This document shows, in pieces, positions 17,179 through 26,686 of a DNA stretch of 64,000 bases. This DNA comes from Synechococcus sp. CC9902 (GTDB taxonomy: Bacteria; Cyanobacteriota; Cyanobacteriia; PCC-6307; Cyanobiaceae), in NCBI RefSeq assembly GCF_000012505.1, contig NC_007513.1, positions 1,054,001 through 1,118,000 of the forward strand. The letters are read 5' to 3'. The notes beneath the pieces are model-generated. The model did not search any database and was not told the origin of the DNA. It saw only the letters and a program-made list of their open reading frames with translations. Both the position numbers and the translations under genes were made by a program. Position 1 is the first letter of the stretch. Each line of letters starts with the position of its first letter.

Positions 17179-18337
17179 GATCTATTTGGATGCGGCTGCA
17201 ACCACTCCGCCTCGGTCGGATGTGATTGAGGCCATTGTTGAGGCGCAGCGAAAGGCTTGGGGGAACCCCAGCAGTTTGCACAACACAGGTGTGAAGGCTG
17301 CTGAGTTGCTGGAGCGGTTGCGCTGGGAGCTCGCGCAACGTTTCGCGGTGGTGCCAGATCAGCTGATTTTTACCTCAGGCGCCACAGAGTCCGTCCATCT
17401 CGCCATTGTTGGTTCAGCGGCGAAGCTCACTCCCGGTCGAATCGTGGTGTCTGGGGTGGAACATCCGGCAGTTTTGGCCGCTGCAAATCAATTGAAAAAC
17501 AAGGGCTGGACTGTTGCGTTCTGGCCTGTTGATGCGCTGGGTCTGATTCGTTTGGAGTGCCTGGAGGAGCTATTGGCCGAACCGACTCGCATGGTTTCGC
17601 TGATTGCTGCCCAGAGCGAGGTCGGTGCACTTCAGCCAACGGACGTGGTGGGACAGGCGTGCCGTGCCCGTGGCATCACGTTCCACAGCGATGCGACACA
17701 GCTGATTCCACAGGGCTGTCCTGAGTTCAATCATTTTCAGTCCGACTTGGTCAGCCTGTCGGCCCATAAGTTCCAAGGCCCTCGTGGGATTGGCCTTCTA
17801 ATCCGACGTTCGAACCTTTCGTTGTCTCCGGTTCAAGGGGGAGGTGGGCAAGAGTTTGGCTTGCGCTCGGGAACGGAAGCCTTACCTCTGATTGCTGGGA
17901 TGGCTCAGGCCCTATCCGTACTCCCTGCGTATCACCTGAGTGGCGATACGGTCCCACCAGGCTCTGGAGCTGATGTTCGGCGACAACGGGATGACCTACT
18001 CCAAGAGCTGTTAGAGATACAGGGTTTGTCGTTGTTGGGCCCGAATGTCACGCAGCGATCGCCAAATCACATCGCTGTTCTGGTCGGGTCTGCAGGGGGG
18101 CAGCCCCTTTCTGCGCGGGCGATGGTTCGAGAGTTGGCCCGTCGTGGCGTGGCTTGCAGTAGTGGAAGTGCTTGTCGTTCAGGACAGCGACAAGACAGTT
18201 CTGTCTTGACCGCAATGAATGTCCCTGAACCTTGGCGTCAGTCGGGTTTGCGCTTCACCCTCGGTCCTTGGTTGGATGACAAGGCTTTGAAACAAGTTCC
18301 TGAACGTGTGTTGGACGCTCAGCGCGCGCTCTCCTGA
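17165..18337 (+). CDS. Cysteine desulfurase (NifS/IscS family)
   Basis: A class V aminotransferase fold enzyme of about 390 residues that mobilises sulfur from cysteine for Fe-S and other cofactors. IYLDAAATTPPRSDVIEAI starts the family homology, FTSGATESVHLAI is the PLP phosphate region, LSAHKFQGPRGIG carries the PLP lysine, and GVACSSGSACRSG holds the active cysteine loop. The start is one of TTG 17159, GTG 17165 or GTG 17168; all overlap the dapF end. NifS, IscS or a related paralogue cannot be separated from sequence reading alone. Confidence 0.92.
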   Translation: MVEAEIYLDAAATTPPRSDVIEAIVEAQRKAWGNPSSLHNTGVKAAELLERLRWELAQRFAVVPDQLIFTSGATESVHLAIVGSAAKLTPGRIVVSGVEHPAVLAAANQLKNKGWTVAFWPVDALGLIRLECLEELLAEPTRMVSLIAAQSEVGALQPTDVVGQACRARGITFHSDATQLIPQGCPEFNHFQSDLVSLSAHKFQGPRGIGLLIRRSNLSLSPVQGGGGQEFGLRSGTEALPLIAGMAQALSVLPAYHLSGDTVPPGSGADVRRQRDDLLQELLEIQGLSLLGPNVTQRSPNHIAVLVGSAGGQPLSARAMVRELARRGVACSSGSACRSGQRQDSSVLTAMNVPEPWRQSGLRFTLGPWLDDKALKQVPERVLDAQRALS

Positions 18338-18349
18338 GATGCTTTTGTC

Positions 18350-19066
18350 ATGACATCGTCCGAAGACACAACAAGCTCCCTGCCAGCTGATTTGTTGATG
18401 GCAGAAGCACAACTTCAGAATGCAGTGATAGCAGCACTCGCCTCGGGTGCTGCGCGTCGATGGTCGGCCAATCTCCGCTTCGAAAATTTGCGGGTTCTTC
18501 CTGTTGCACTCAGGCTTGCCCGCGCCCTGTTGGCGAAGGATTGTCCAGTTTTAGTTGTGTGGCCGGATGCGGGTGCTGCGGCCTTAGCGCGGCGCGATGC
18601 GGACGACCTCAGCGCCGTCACGATGGATTTCAATCAACTGAAGCGGAAGGAGTCGAGTACTCCTGATACCCGAGTTCTGTTGGCGATTGGTCCACAGCCT
18701 TCTGATTACGACGATTTTGAGGCGGTGTGTGATGGCCATGCCGGCCCGGTGGTGATGCTCAACGGCCGCTTGGAAGATGCCGCCGTGGGGATTGGCAGCG
18801 TGGCCCGGGAGCGACGAAAGGGTTTTGTTGCCACTTGGCTGCAGGCGTATTGGCTTCAACCGCTGGAGGGAGGCGCCCTACTCAGGTCTTATCCGGAGAA
18901 CTGGCAGTTGTTTCGCTTGGATCCGGACGGATATCGCCCACTGTCGTCGTTCGAGACGCGACCAGATCCTGAAACGATTTCTGCTGTTTTGGCCGGTGAG
19001 GATCCAGATGGCTTGAAGCAGCAGCTCAAAAGCGTCGATCGCTTTCTCGATGGTCTACAAAATTGA
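18350..19066 (+). CDS. DUF1995 family protein
   Basis: A 238-residue protein with alternating Leu/Val-rich strands (PVLVVWPDAGAAALARRDA, VLLAIGPQPSDYDDF, PVVMLNGRLED) and a C-terminal half with many Trp/Tyr residues. This resembles the DUF1995 family of cyanobacteria and plants, possibly nucleotide-associated but not biochemically assigned. It begins 12 bp after the desulfurase stop and may share its transcript. No signal peptide is seen. Confidence 0.7.
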   Translation: MTSSEDTTSSLPADLLMAEAQLQNAVIAALASGAARRWSANLRFENLRVLPVALRLARALLAKDCPVLVVWPDAGAAALARRDADDLSAVTMDFNQLKRKESSTPDTRVLLAIGPQPSDYDDFEAVCDGHAGPVVMLNGRLEDAAVGIGSVARERRKGFVATWLQAYWLQPLEGGALLRSYPENWQLFRLDPDGYRPLSSFETRPDPETISAVLAGEDPDGLKQQLKSVDRFLDGLQN

Positions 19067-19127
19067 TCGGAATTCAGCTTGATTGCTGCTCCGACTGTCT
19101 ATAGGGTTCGTGTCCCCGTGGGGATCT

Positions 19128-19637
19128 ATGACTCGCCTCAATTGGCTTCGCAACCTGTCGCCTATCGATGGTGTAGCGGCAGTCATTGCATGCCTGGCTC
19201 TCGTCGGTGTGGTGTGGTCGCCAAAGCTGAATCAAGCCATCGCCAAGGCCTCAGGGGCGATGCAACCGGTTGGGGTGAGTGTGGATGTCCGGCAACTGCA
19301 ATTGGCTCAGCCCGAGCTCTTGCTTCAGTCGATTCGTGAAGAAGGCCGAGTGAATATCGTCATTCGCAATCAACCGGCGGGACGTGTTGAACTCGTGGAT
19401 GTGGTGAATGTCACCCAGCCGTTGATGGCTGTGCAACCAGACGGCCGAATTGTTGAAGCAGACATTGCCAATCAGTCCCAAGGGCTTCATGTTCGTTTTG
19501 TGTTGAAGGCCGACGCTGAAGCTGCTGCGTCAGGTGTTGTCTTTGGCGGCACCAAGCTCAAAATTGGCGTGCCGGTGGATCTGCAAGGACGGCTTTACAG
19601 CTTCCGTGGCGTGGTCAGCGGGATCACCCTTCCGTGA
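19128..19637 (+). CDS. DUF4330 family membrane protein
   Basis: A 169-residue protein with one N-terminal membrane segment (DGVAAVIACLALVGVVW) and a beta-rich remainder. MTRLNWLRNLSPIDG at ATG 19128 fits the DUF4330 pattern found in cyanobacteria and some firmicutes. The longer frame from 19083 only adds an unconserved leader. Its stop TGA overlaps the ATG of dacB (19637), so the two are translationally coupled. Function is unknown; the coupling to a penicillin-binding protein suggests an envelope role. Confidence 0.7.
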   Translation: MTRLNWLRNLSPIDGVAAVIACLALVGVVWSPKLNQAIAKASGAMQPVGVSVDVRQLQLAQPELLLQSIREEGRVNIVIRNQPAGRVELVDVVNVTQPLMAVQPDGRIVEADIANQSQGLHVRFVLKADAEAAASGVVFGGTKLKIGVPVDLQGRLYSFRGVVSGITLP

Positions 19638-20959
19638 TGCGACGCTTCACGGCCCTGGTTTTGTTGTCTTCGCTCAACGTCACTGGAGCTGTTGCCCAGC
19701 CGTTGTTAGCGCCTCCGCCCGTTCAACAACGTCAAGGTCGTGCTCTGCTTGGAATGGGACCGCTCTGCCCAGCCCTCCAAAGATCAGTGGAGGCTTCAGT
19801 GGGATCCGAAAGTCGGGCCTGGAGCATCAGTGTGCTCGACGACCGCGGTCAAGCTCTGGCTGATCTCAATGGAGGACTCGCGCGGATTCCAGCTTCAAAC
19901 CAAAAGCTGGTCAGCACTGCTTTTGCCCTTGATCGTCTTGGTCCGGACTTTCGTTTACGCACCGAGCTTCTTCGCCATCCCAATGGCACCTTGGAGCTGG
20001 TCGGCGAAGGGGATCCCGATTTGAGCGTCGCTGAGGTGCAACGCATCGCGATGGTTGCCCTCGGTCAGGGTGGCTCCCGTCGACCATCGGTCTCAACGCA
20101 GCCGGTCAAGTTGGTCGTTCGCGAGGAACCTCGTCAGCGTTGGTGGCCCAGCGATTGGCATCCTGCCGATCGTTCTTATGCCTACGGGGCACCCATCACC
20201 CGGTTAGCGCTCACCAGTAACGCGCTTTACATGGCCGTGATGAACCCTGCAGCTCGATTGCAGCAGGTTCTGGATTTGGCGATTCGCCGCCAGGGGGGGC
20301 AAGTCCAGCTTGAGTTGCAGGATCACGACAGTGTCGAAGACAGTTTTGTTGAAGAAAGTTTTGTTGAGGAAAGTGTTGATGAGAAAAGTGTTGTTTTGCA
20401 TCGCGAAGAGTCGGCTCCCATGCATGCCTTGCTCAGCCTGGCCAACACCGAAAGTCATAACTTCACGGCAGAAGTATTGATGCGGGAAGCAGCGAACAGC
20501 TGGGATCTTGGACAGGCTTCATTGATCACAACCCGTTGGCTTCAAGCCCAGGGTGTTCCGATGGGTGGCGTTCGCATCCGTGATGGGAGTGGGTTGTCCC
20601 GTGGCAATCGTCTGACCACTCGAGCCATTTCAACCCTGCTTTGGCGCATGGCACAGCATCCATTGGGTAGCTACTACCAAGCCTCGATGGCGATCGCAGG
20701 TCAACGAGGAACGCTCAGAAAACGATTTGGAAGCACAACGCTTTATGGACGTTTTTGGGGAAAAACAGGAACGTTGTCTGGGGTGAGATCGATCTCAGGG
20801 GTTCTTGAAACCAAGCATGGCCCCCGTTACGTGAGCATGATCTCGAACGGCGGTTCCGCCCCCTTCGCCGTGATGGGGGATGTGCTGTTAGCGAGTCAGC
20901 GGATTAGCCGTTGCCCTTCATGGAACGGAATCGAGAGGATGAACGGCGTCCGCGATTGA
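19637..20959 (+). CDS. dacB: D-alanyl-D-alanine carboxypeptidase (S13, PBP4-like)
   Basis: A 440-residue secreted penicillin-binding protein with a signal peptide at residues 1-21 (cleavage near AVA-QP). The three serine-enzyme motifs are present in order: SNQK (SxxK, in RIPASNQKLVSTAFALDRL), SHN (SxN, in NTESHNFTAE) and KTG (in FWGKTGTLSG). It would trim or cross-cut peptidoglycan peptides. In the insert between the first two motifs lies a short pentapeptide tandem repeat listed separately. The start ATG 19637 sits on the DUF4330 stop. The last 56 bp overlap the converging coiled-coil gene, an unusually long overlap. Confidence 0.93.
   Translation: MRRFTALVLLSSLNVTGAVAQPLLAPPPVQQRQGRALLGMGPLCPALQRSVEASVGSESRAWSISVLDDRGQALADLNGGLARIPASNQKLVSTAFALDRLGPDFRLRTELLRHPNGTLELVGEGDPDLSVAEVQRIAMVALGQGGSRRPSVSTQPVKLVVREEPRQRWWPSDWHPADRSYAYGAPITRLALTSNALYMAVMNPAARLQQVLDLAIRRQGGQVQLELQDHDSVEDSFVEESFVEESVDEKSVVLHREESAPMHALLSLANTESHNFTAEVLMREAANSWDLGQASLITTRWLQAQGVPMGGVRIRDGSGLSRGNRLTTRAISTLLWRMAQHPLGSYYQASMAIAGQRGTLRKRFGSTTLYGRFWGKTGTLSGVRSISGVLETKHGPRYVSMISNGGSAPFAVMGDVLLASQRISRCPSWNGIERMNGVRD
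20338..20397 (+). repeat. 15-bp tandem repeat inside dacB
   Basis: About four degenerate copies of a 15-bp unit similar to GAAAGTTTTGTTGAG. They encode S-[FV]-[VD]-E-[EKD] pentapeptides (SVED, SFVEE, SFVEE, SVDEK, SVV). The reading frame is preserved since the unit is a multiple of three. The copies are adjacent without spacers, which points to slippage growth. Confidence 0.85.
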
Positions 20960-21836
20960 TCGGTGCAGCGGCTTGAGCTGGATTCGACTGCTTGGATCCC
21001 AAGTCCGAACGAATTGATTGGATTTTGACCAATTCCTGGCGGCCACCAATGACGATCTGAGCCATATCTTTGAGTCGTGCTTCCAACTCTCCCAGGGTTT
21101 GTTCGGCATAACGGTTAGCGCCGTCTTGCACTCCAGCAGCTTCTTGACGGCTGCGATGAATCAGCGCTTCACACTGCTGTTGAGTTTGCTGCCGAAATTG
21201 CAGTGCATCGTTGTGGATGCGCTCGGCTTCATCACGACCTTCCTTTTGAAGACGCAATCCTTCATTGCGAATGGCTTCTAAATCTTTCTGCGCTTGAGCT
21301 CGATTGATGTCGTGTTGTTCCGCGGCCTGACGGCGTAATTCAACAACTTCCTGCTCTAGTTCTTGACGACGCTGCAGGGCCTCCTGTTCGAGCTGCTGCC
21401 GGCGGGCGGCATAGATCTGCTCCTGTTCAGCGATTTTGGCTTGAACCTCCTGCTCAAAACGGGCCCCTTGCTGGCGAGTTGTTTGAAGAAGCTGTTCGCA
21501 CTGTTGACGGGTTTGATCGCGGAGGTCATTCACCTGACGCTCAGCCTCTTGCCGAATCGCTGCACTATTGACGAGCTGCTCCCGTTGATGTTGCGCCTGT
21601 TGAACGATTTCTTCGGCTTGCTGCCGCGCCGTATTGATGAAGTCATCCCGGCGTTCAATCAGTTTTCCAGCCCTCTCAATTTCCTTTGGAAGAGCTTCCC
21701 GTACGGCATCAAGAACCTCGACGGCATCCCCTTCGTTCACCAGTCGCCCACCAGTAAACGGGAGACGACTGCCTTCCAGTACGACCTCCTCGAGCTGATC
21801 AAGCTGATCGAGAACGGTGAGCCGCACGTCGTCCAT
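20904..21836 (-). CDS. Coiled-coil protein, DivIVA/Cdv3-like
   Basis: A 310-residue protein. The N-terminal 60 residues (LDQLEEVVLEGSRLPFTGGR, then NEGDAVEVLDAVREALPKEI) form a compact helical unit that resembles the start of the cyanobacterial division protein Cdv3, a DivIVA-like factor. Residues 65-260 are a very Gln/Glu/Arg-rich continuous coiled coil. The end is basic (RGRRSSSRFRSMKGNG). ATG 21836 is chosen because the longer frame runs into coaD. It starts 1 bp after the coaD stop, so the two are co-transcribed. The Cdv3 assignment is inference from layout and could be replaced by another coiled-coil scaffold. Confidence 0.65.
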   Translation of the reverse strand: MDDVRLTVLDQLDQLEEVVLEGSRLPFTGGRLVNEGDAVEVLDAVREALPKEIERAGKLIERRDDFINTARQQAEEIVQQAQHQREQLVNSAAIRQEAERQVNDLRDQTRQQCEQLLQTTRQQGARFEQEVQAKIAEQEQIYAARRQQLEQEALQRRQELEQEVVELRRQAAEQHDINRAQAQKDLEAIRNEGLRLQKEGRDEAERIHNDALQFRQQTQQQCEALIHRSRQEAAGVQDGANRYAEQTLGELEARLKDMAQIVIGGRQELVKIQSIRSDLGSKQSNPAQAAAPINRGRRSSSRFRSMKGNG

Positions 21837-21837
21837 C

Positions 21838-22329
21838 TCAGTGGGGTAAGAAAGCTGAATTAAAGAGCCTGTTGAGGTCGAGCGCCACCTCTTTGGGCAC
21901 CATGTGGTCAATCGCGCCACCGAATCGCGCCACCTCTTTGACGACTGAACTGCTCAGGAAACTGTGTTGGGTGGACGTTGCCATAAAAACCGTCTCCAGA
22001 GTGTCGTCGAGGGAGCGGTTGGTATGCGCCAGTTGAAGTTCGTATTCAAAGTCGCTCATGGCCCGTAATCCCCGCAAAATCAGATCAGCGCTGTGCTCTT
22101 TGGCGCAGTTCACGGTGAGTCCATCGAAGCTGACCACTTCAACACCCTGGAGATGGGCCGTCGAAGAGCGGATTTGCCTGATCCGCTCTTCGACACTGAA
22201 GGCCGGTTTTTTACTTGGATTGCCCAGAACGGCAACGATCACGTCACCGAAAAGGACCGCAGCCCGTTCGATCAGGTCCATATGACCATTGGTGAGGGGG
22301 TCAAAGCTGCCGGGATAGAGCGCCCGCAT
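21838..22329 (-). CDS. coaD: Phosphopantetheine adenylyltransferase
   Basis: A 163-residue nucleotidyltransferase that makes dephospho-CoA from phosphopantetheine and ATP. It starts [22 protein letters not shown] with the T/HxGH-type site, then [36 protein letters not shown] and the C-terminal [16 protein letters not shown]. Length matches the family. ATG 22329 is used; GTG 22335 would add two residues. Divergent from the flavin reductase gene across 71 bp. Confidence 0.96.
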   Translation of the reverse strand: MRALYPGSFDPLTNGHMDLIERAAVLFGDVIVAVLGNPSKKPAFSVEERIRQIRSSTAHLQGVEVVSFDGLTVNCAKEHSADLILRGLRAMSDFEYELQLAHTNRSLDDTLETVFMATSTQHSFLSSSVVKEVARFGGAIDHMVPKEVALDLNRLFNSAFLPH

Positions 22330-22400
22330 TGGCACAGTTGACGGTGATCGAATCCTATGCAGCTGATCGCTGCCTAGATTTTTAAGAAAGCTTGGGTGCC

Positions 22401-22883
22401 ATGAGCCTCGATACCGACGCCAAGAAAGTTCTGCTTCGCAAAATCCCCCATGGACTGTTTATTTGTGGCGTGCGGGATGGTGATGATGTGAATGGTTTTA
22501 CAGCCAGTTGGGTCACCCAGGGTTCATTTGAGCCGCCTTTGGTCGTCATGGGTGTTCGGGCCGATAGCAGTAGCCACGCCATCATTGAGGCCACCAAACG
22601 CTTCTCGCTCAACGTCTTAAGGGCCGACCAAAAGGATTTGGCTGCGGTGTTCTTTAAGCCTCAGAAAGGCTTGGGCGGTCGTTTTGAAGCTGCACCTTTC
22701 ACCGAAGGGGAACTCGGACTTCCGTTGCTGGACGATGCTGTTGGCGGCGTTGAATGTGAACTGGTTGGCTCGCTCAAGCACGGTGATCACACCGTTTTCG
22801 TGGGTGCGGTGAAGTCGGCCCGTTTGATTGCAGACGGTGAGGCCCTCAATTTGGCTTCAACGGGGTGGAACTACGGCGGCTGA
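22401..22883 (+). CDS. Flavin reductase-like FMN-binding protein
   Basis: A 160-residue protein of the flavin reductase-like/DIM6-NTAB fold. [25 protein letters not shown] is the beginning of the split-barrel FMN site, followed by [18 protein letters not shown] and the end region [13 protein letters not shown]. Such domains bind FMN and act as NAD(P)H:flavin reductases or as domains of flavodiiron-type proteins. ATG 22401 is the first in frame after the spacer. uvrC starts 8 bp after its stop. Confidence 0.85.
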   Translation: MSLDTDAKKVLLRKIPHGLFICGVRDGDDVNGFTASWVTQGSFEPPLVVMGVRADSSSHAIIEATKRFSLNVLRADQKDLAAVFFKPQKGLGGRFEAAPFTEGELGLPLLDDAVGGVECELVGSLKHGDHTVFVGAVKSARLIADGEALNLASTGWNYGG

Positions 22884-22890
22884 TCAACCC

Positions 22891-24876
22891 TTGGCTGACT
22901 CGATCTCAGGGACGCCTCTCCTCACTCAGCCGGAGCGTTTGGAACGACGCTTAAAAGATATTCCTGCTGAACCCGGTTGTTACCTCATGCGTGATGGTGA
23001 TGACCGGATTTTGTATGTCGGCAAATCGAAAACATTGCGCAGTCGAGTGCGTAGTTATTTTCGTAGCCGTCACGATCTGTCGCCGCGCATTCGGCTGATG
23101 ACTCGGCAGGTCTGTGAGATTGAATTCATCGTTACAGATAGCGAGGCAGAGGCTCTTGCCCTTGAATCTAATCTCATAAAAAATCATCAGCCTCATTTTA
23201 ATGTATTACTAAAGGACGACAAAAAATATCCTTATTTATGCATTACTTGGAGTGAATCTTATCCGCGTATCTTTATTACTCGACGTCGACGTTTTAGGAG
23301 CCCATTAGATCGCTTCTATGGACCTTATGTTGATGTAGGACTGCTGCGCCGCACGCTTTTTCTTGTTAAGCGTGTCTTCCCATTGCGTCAAAGACCAAGG
23401 CCGTTGCATCAGGATCGTACTTGCTTGAATTACAGCATTGGCCGCTGCCCTGGGGTCTGTCAGGAAAAAATTAGCTCCGACGATTATCACCAAACTTTGC
23501 GCAAAGTGGCGATGGTATTTCAAGGTCGAAGTGATGAATTGCAGAACCTCTTGCAGGAACAAATGCATAAATATGCTGATCGTACGGATTACGAATCAGC
23601 GGCCCGTGTACGCGATCAACTTCAGGGGCTAGATCAACTCACAGCTGATCAGAAGATGAGCCTCCCCGACTCATCGGTCAGTCGTGATGTCCTTGCGTTG
23701 GCCTGTGATGAGCGGCTCGCTGCAGTTCAGTTGTTTCAGATGCGCGCCGGAAAACTTGTCGGACGGCTTGGCTACACAGCCGATGCGGCTGGTCTTTCTC
23801 CTGGACTGATCTTGCAACGCGTCATTGAGGAGCATTACAGCCAAGTCGATGCGGTGGAAGTTCCACCCCAGCTCCTTGTTCAGCACCCACTACCTCAACA
23901 ATCATTGCTGGAGGAATGGCTCACTGAGCAACGTGAACGCAAAGTTCAAATTCATTGCCCCCAGCGCCGCCAAAAAGCCGACTTAATTGAACTGGTTCAG
24001 CGCAATGCTGAATTTGAGTTGCTTCGGGCCAAGCAAGGTCAAGAGCAACAAGCCTTGTCCACAGAAGACTTGGCTCAACTTCTTGACCTCCCACTTCCTC
24101 CTCGGAGAATTGAGGGATACGACATCAGCCATATCCAAGGCAGTGATGCTGTGGCCTCCCAGGTGGTGTTTATCGATGGTTTGCCGGCGAAACAGCATTA
24201 CCGCAAATACAAAATCCAGAGCAGCAGCATCCGTGCAGGGCACAGCGATGACTTCATGGCCATGGCAGAAATTATGCGAAGGCGGTTTCGCCGCTGGGCA
24301 CGAGCAAAAGCTGATGGGCTCGATCTGGGAGCTTTGCGTCAAAAGGGAGGTAGTGCCCTTCAAACGGATGGTCTGAACGATTGGCCCGATCTCGTGATGA
24401 TTGATGGCGGCAAGGGTCAGCTTTCAGCTGTCATGGAGGCTCTCCGAGAACTGAATCTCCATGACGATTTAAATGTTTGCTCCCTCGCAAAGCAGAGGGA
24501 AGAGGTGTTCCTTCCTGGGGAAAGTCAACCGCTTGAGAGTGAAGCTGATCAGTTGGGAGTTGCGTTGCTTCGTCGACTCCGGGATGAGGCCCACCGTTTT
24601 GCCGTGAGTTTTCATCGGCAACAGCGAGGCGAACGGATGAAACGCTCTCGCTTGTCGGATATTCCTGGTTTGGGCGCGAAGCGTGTCAGGGATTTGTTGT
24701 CGCATTTTCATTCGATCGATGCCATTCAACTGGCCTCGGTCGACACACTCTCAAAAGCGCCTGGTGTTGGTCCAGTCCTTGCTCAGGATATTTTCAACTT
24801 CTTCCATCCCACCGACGAGAACGACGGTTTGCCCTCCTCTCAACTAGAAGGAGAACAACTGGAGCACTCCGCATGA
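22891..24876 (+). CDS. uvrC: Excinuclease ABC subunit C
   Basis: A 661-residue nucleotide-excision repair nuclease. Domains in order: GIY-YIG endonuclease ([20 protein letters not shown], then SYF), the Cys-rich turn [13 protein letters not shown], the UVR motif ([20 protein letters not shown]), the C-terminal RNase H-like nuclease ([30 protein letters not shown]) and a terminal helix-hairpin-helix pair ([29 protein letters not shown]). TTG 22891 is chosen as start since it follows the previous stop by 7 bp and the family homology begins at [11 protein letters not shown]; the upstream frame overlaps the flavin reductase gene. Confidence 0.95.
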   Translation: MADSISGTPLLTQPERLERRLKDIPAEPGCYLMRDGDDRILYVGKSKTLRSRVRSYFRSRHDLSPRIRLMTRQVCEIEFIVTDSEAEALALESNLIKNHQPHFNVLLKDDKKYPYLCITWSESYPRIFITRRRRFRSPLDRFYGPYVDVGLLRRTLFLVKRVFPLRQRPRPLHQDRTCLNYSIGRCPGVCQEKISSDDYHQTLRKVAMVFQGRSDELQNLLQEQMHKYADRTDYESAARVRDQLQGLDQLTADQKMSLPDSSVSRDVLALACDERLAAVQLFQMRAGKLVGRLGYTADAAGLSPGLILQRVIEEHYSQVDAVEVPPQLLVQHPLPQQSLLEEWLTEQRERKVQIHCPQRRQKADLIELVQRNAEFELLRAKQGQEQQALSTEDLAQLLDLPLPPRRIEGYDISHIQGSDAVASQVVFIDGLPAKQHYRKYKIQSSSIRAGHSDDFMAMAEIMRRRFRRWARAKADGLDLGALRQKGGSALQTDGLNDWPDLVMIDGGKGQLSAVMEALRELNLHDDLNVCSLAKQREEVFLPGESQPLESEADQLGVALLRRLRDEAHRFAVSFHRQQRGERMKRSRLSDIPGLGAKRVRDLLSHFHSIDAIQLASVDTLSKAPGVGPVLAQDIFNFFHPTDENDGLPSSQLEGEQLEHSA

Positions 24877-25160
24877 TTCGACTGTTGTGCTGCTGTGTTG
24901 CGCTCTGGCTTTGCTGGACTCCCCCCGCTTTGGCTTCTCCAGGGCTCTGCACTGGTCCAGTTTGTGCTGAGGGGATCACGCGAAGCGCCAAGAACCACTG
25001 GCAGTTGGTTCTCAAGATCAGTGACCAACAAGGTCACCGCGAAAAAGTCACCATGAATTGCAAAGCTGGAATGCTGAGTCCCCTTGATGGGCAGGTCGAT
25101 CGTGCCTACGCCACATCCCTTGGACGGCGAGCTTGTCGATTGGCGGGAGAAGACGGATAA
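24873..25160 (+). CDS. Small secreted cysteine-containing protein
   Basis: A 95-residue protein that I do not recognise. It has a strong signal peptide ([19 protein letters not shown], cleavage after ALA), then [15 protein letters not shown], a lysine-rich middle, and two more cysteines ([14 protein letters not shown]). Four cysteines in the mature part could make two disulfides. The ATG overlaps the uvrC stop (ATGA) and the photolyase-family gene begins 2 bp after its stop, so all three are one transcript. The gene may be a passenger in the repair operon. Confidence 0.7.
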   Translation: MIRLLCCCVALWLCWTPPALASPGLCTGPVCAEGITRSAKNHWQLVLKISDQQGHREKVTMNCKAGMLSPLDGQVDRAYATSLGRRACRLAGEDG

Positions 25161-25162
25161 CT

Positions 25163-26650
25163 GTGGAGATCACTCTTGTTTATCCGCATCAGCTGTTTGC
25201 GGAGCACCCAGCCATTCAATCCGGTCGTTGCGTAGCGCTGATCGAGGACCCGCTTTTTTTTGGAACCGATCCTTCGTGGCCGATCAAGGTTCATTGCCAA
25301 CGGTTGTTGCTGCATCGTTTGTCGATGGCGGCCTATGCCGATGACCTCCGGAATAAGGGTTATTCAGTGCAGGTTCAGCGTCATGACAGTGCTGTTGATA
25401 CGAATGGTCATCTAGGGCTTCTTCACGCTGCTGGTTATCGACGGTTTCACGTAGCGGATCCTGTTGATCACCTTCTGGAAAAACGTTTGAAAGCATTCAT
25501 AGATGAAAATAATTGTCATCTAGAGGTCGTAGATACGCCTCTTCTTCTTACACCTCAGCTGGTTAGTGAGAAACATTTTGGCAACGGGAAAAAACCGTTA
25601 ATGGCCAAATTTTATGAGATGCAGCGCAAACGGTTAAATATTTTGGTCGATGCTGATGGTGCACCCCATGGAGGGCAGTGGAGTTTTGATGCCGATAACC
25701 GTAAGAAATTGCCCAAGGGAATCACCGTTCCCCTTGAACCGGCGTCTCCTCAACAGATTGATGTTGCCTCGATATTGAAGCAGCTGAAACACGAACAGTT
25801 ACCTCTTCTTGGAAATGGAGATCAATTCAATTATCCAGTTAATCATCAACAGGCTGCTCTTTGGTTGGATCAATTTCTGGATGATCGATTCAAGGATTTT
25901 GGAGCCTATGAAGATGCCATTAGTCGATACCACCGAGTGATGTGGCATGGAGTTTTGACACCCATGCTGAATATTGGCTTATTGACACCGCGTCAGATCC
26001 TCGACCGTACCTTGGAGTACTCTAAGAAAAATGATATTCCTCTGAATTCTTTAGAAGGATTTATTCGACAAATTATTGGTTGGCGAGAATTTATGGCCGT
26101 GATGTATCGCCGTCACGGGGTGGAAATGCGTAACAGTAATTTTTGGGAGTTTGAAGATCGCCCCATCCCTGATGCGTTCTATACAGGCAATACAGGATTG
26201 CCTCCAATTGATGACGCCATAAAGCACGCCTTGCAAACTGGTTATTGCCATCATATTGAGCGATTAATGCTCGTTGGAAACATAATGCAGCTTTGTGGTT
26301 TTCATCCGAATCGTGTTTATGTGTGGTTTATGGAGTTATTTGTTGATGCTTATGACTGGGTCATGGTTCCAAATGTTTATGGGATGAGTCAATTTGCGGA
26401 TGGCGGTATTTTCACGACGAAACCCTATGTATCTGGGTCTAATTATGTCCGTAAAATGTCAGATTATCCCAAAGGCCCATGGTGTGAGATTTGGGATGGA
26501 TTATTTTGGAGTTTCATCAAGAAACACGAGACATTTTTTCGAAGTCAATATCGATTAGCGATGATGACTCGTAATTTGGATCGGATGGCACCCGAAACGC
26601 TTGCCGCTCATCAGCATCGGGCCAACGATTTTCTTGAAGGATTGAACTGA
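25163..26650 (+). CDS. Photolyase/cryptochrome family protein, FeS-BCP (PhrB-like) lineage, missing most Fe-S ligands
   Basis: A 495-residue protein of the prokaryotic (6-4) photolyase/CryPro group. It begins ITLVYPHQLFAEHP, and later has SLEGFIRQIIGWREFM, GYCHHIERLMLVGNIMQL, VNVYGMSQFADGG-type (NVYGMSQFADGGIFTTKPY) and the ending NLDRMAPE. In the family the stretch after MSDY reads CxxC, a loop and a further Cys before the LYW. Here it reads MSDYPKGPWCEIWDGLFW, so the CxxC is gone and the loop is shortened. Start GTG 25163 lies 2 bp after the previous stop. Base composition is clearly more AT-rich than uvrC. It may repair DNA or act as a light sensor. Confidence 0.88.
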   Translation: MEITLVYPHQLFAEHPAIQSGRCVALIEDPLFFGTDPSWPIKVHCQRLLLHRLSMAAYADDLRNKGYSVQVQRHDSAVDTNGHLGLLHAAGYRRFHVADPVDHLLEKRLKAFIDENNCHLEVVDTPLLLTPQLVSEKHFGNGKKPLMAKFYEMQRKRLNILVDADGAPHGGQWSFDADNRKKLPKGITVPLEPASPQQIDVASILKQLKHEQLPLLGNGDQFNYPVNHQQAALWLDQFLDDRFKDFGAYEDAISRYHRVMWHGVLTPMLNIGLLTPRQILDRTLEYSKKNDIPLNSLEGFIRQIIGWREFMAVMYRRHGVEMRNSNFWEFEDRPIPDAFYTGNTGLPPIDDAIKHALQTGYCHHIERLMLVGNIMQLCGFHPNRVYVWFMELFVDAYDWVMVPNVYGMSQFADGGIFTTKPYVSGSNYVRKMSDYPKGPWCEIWDGLFWSFIKKHETFFRSQYRLAMMTRNLDRMAPETLAAHQHRANDFLEGLN

Positions 26651-26686
26651 GCACTTGCGTATGGTCGCTGGAGTGCGGTTGCGCCA

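Noticed and set aside
21363-21863. 166-codon Leu-rich open frame on + opposite the coiled-coil gene
   Set aside because: It arises from the Gln/Glu codons of the coiled coil read on the other strand (CTG/CTC runs giving Leu).
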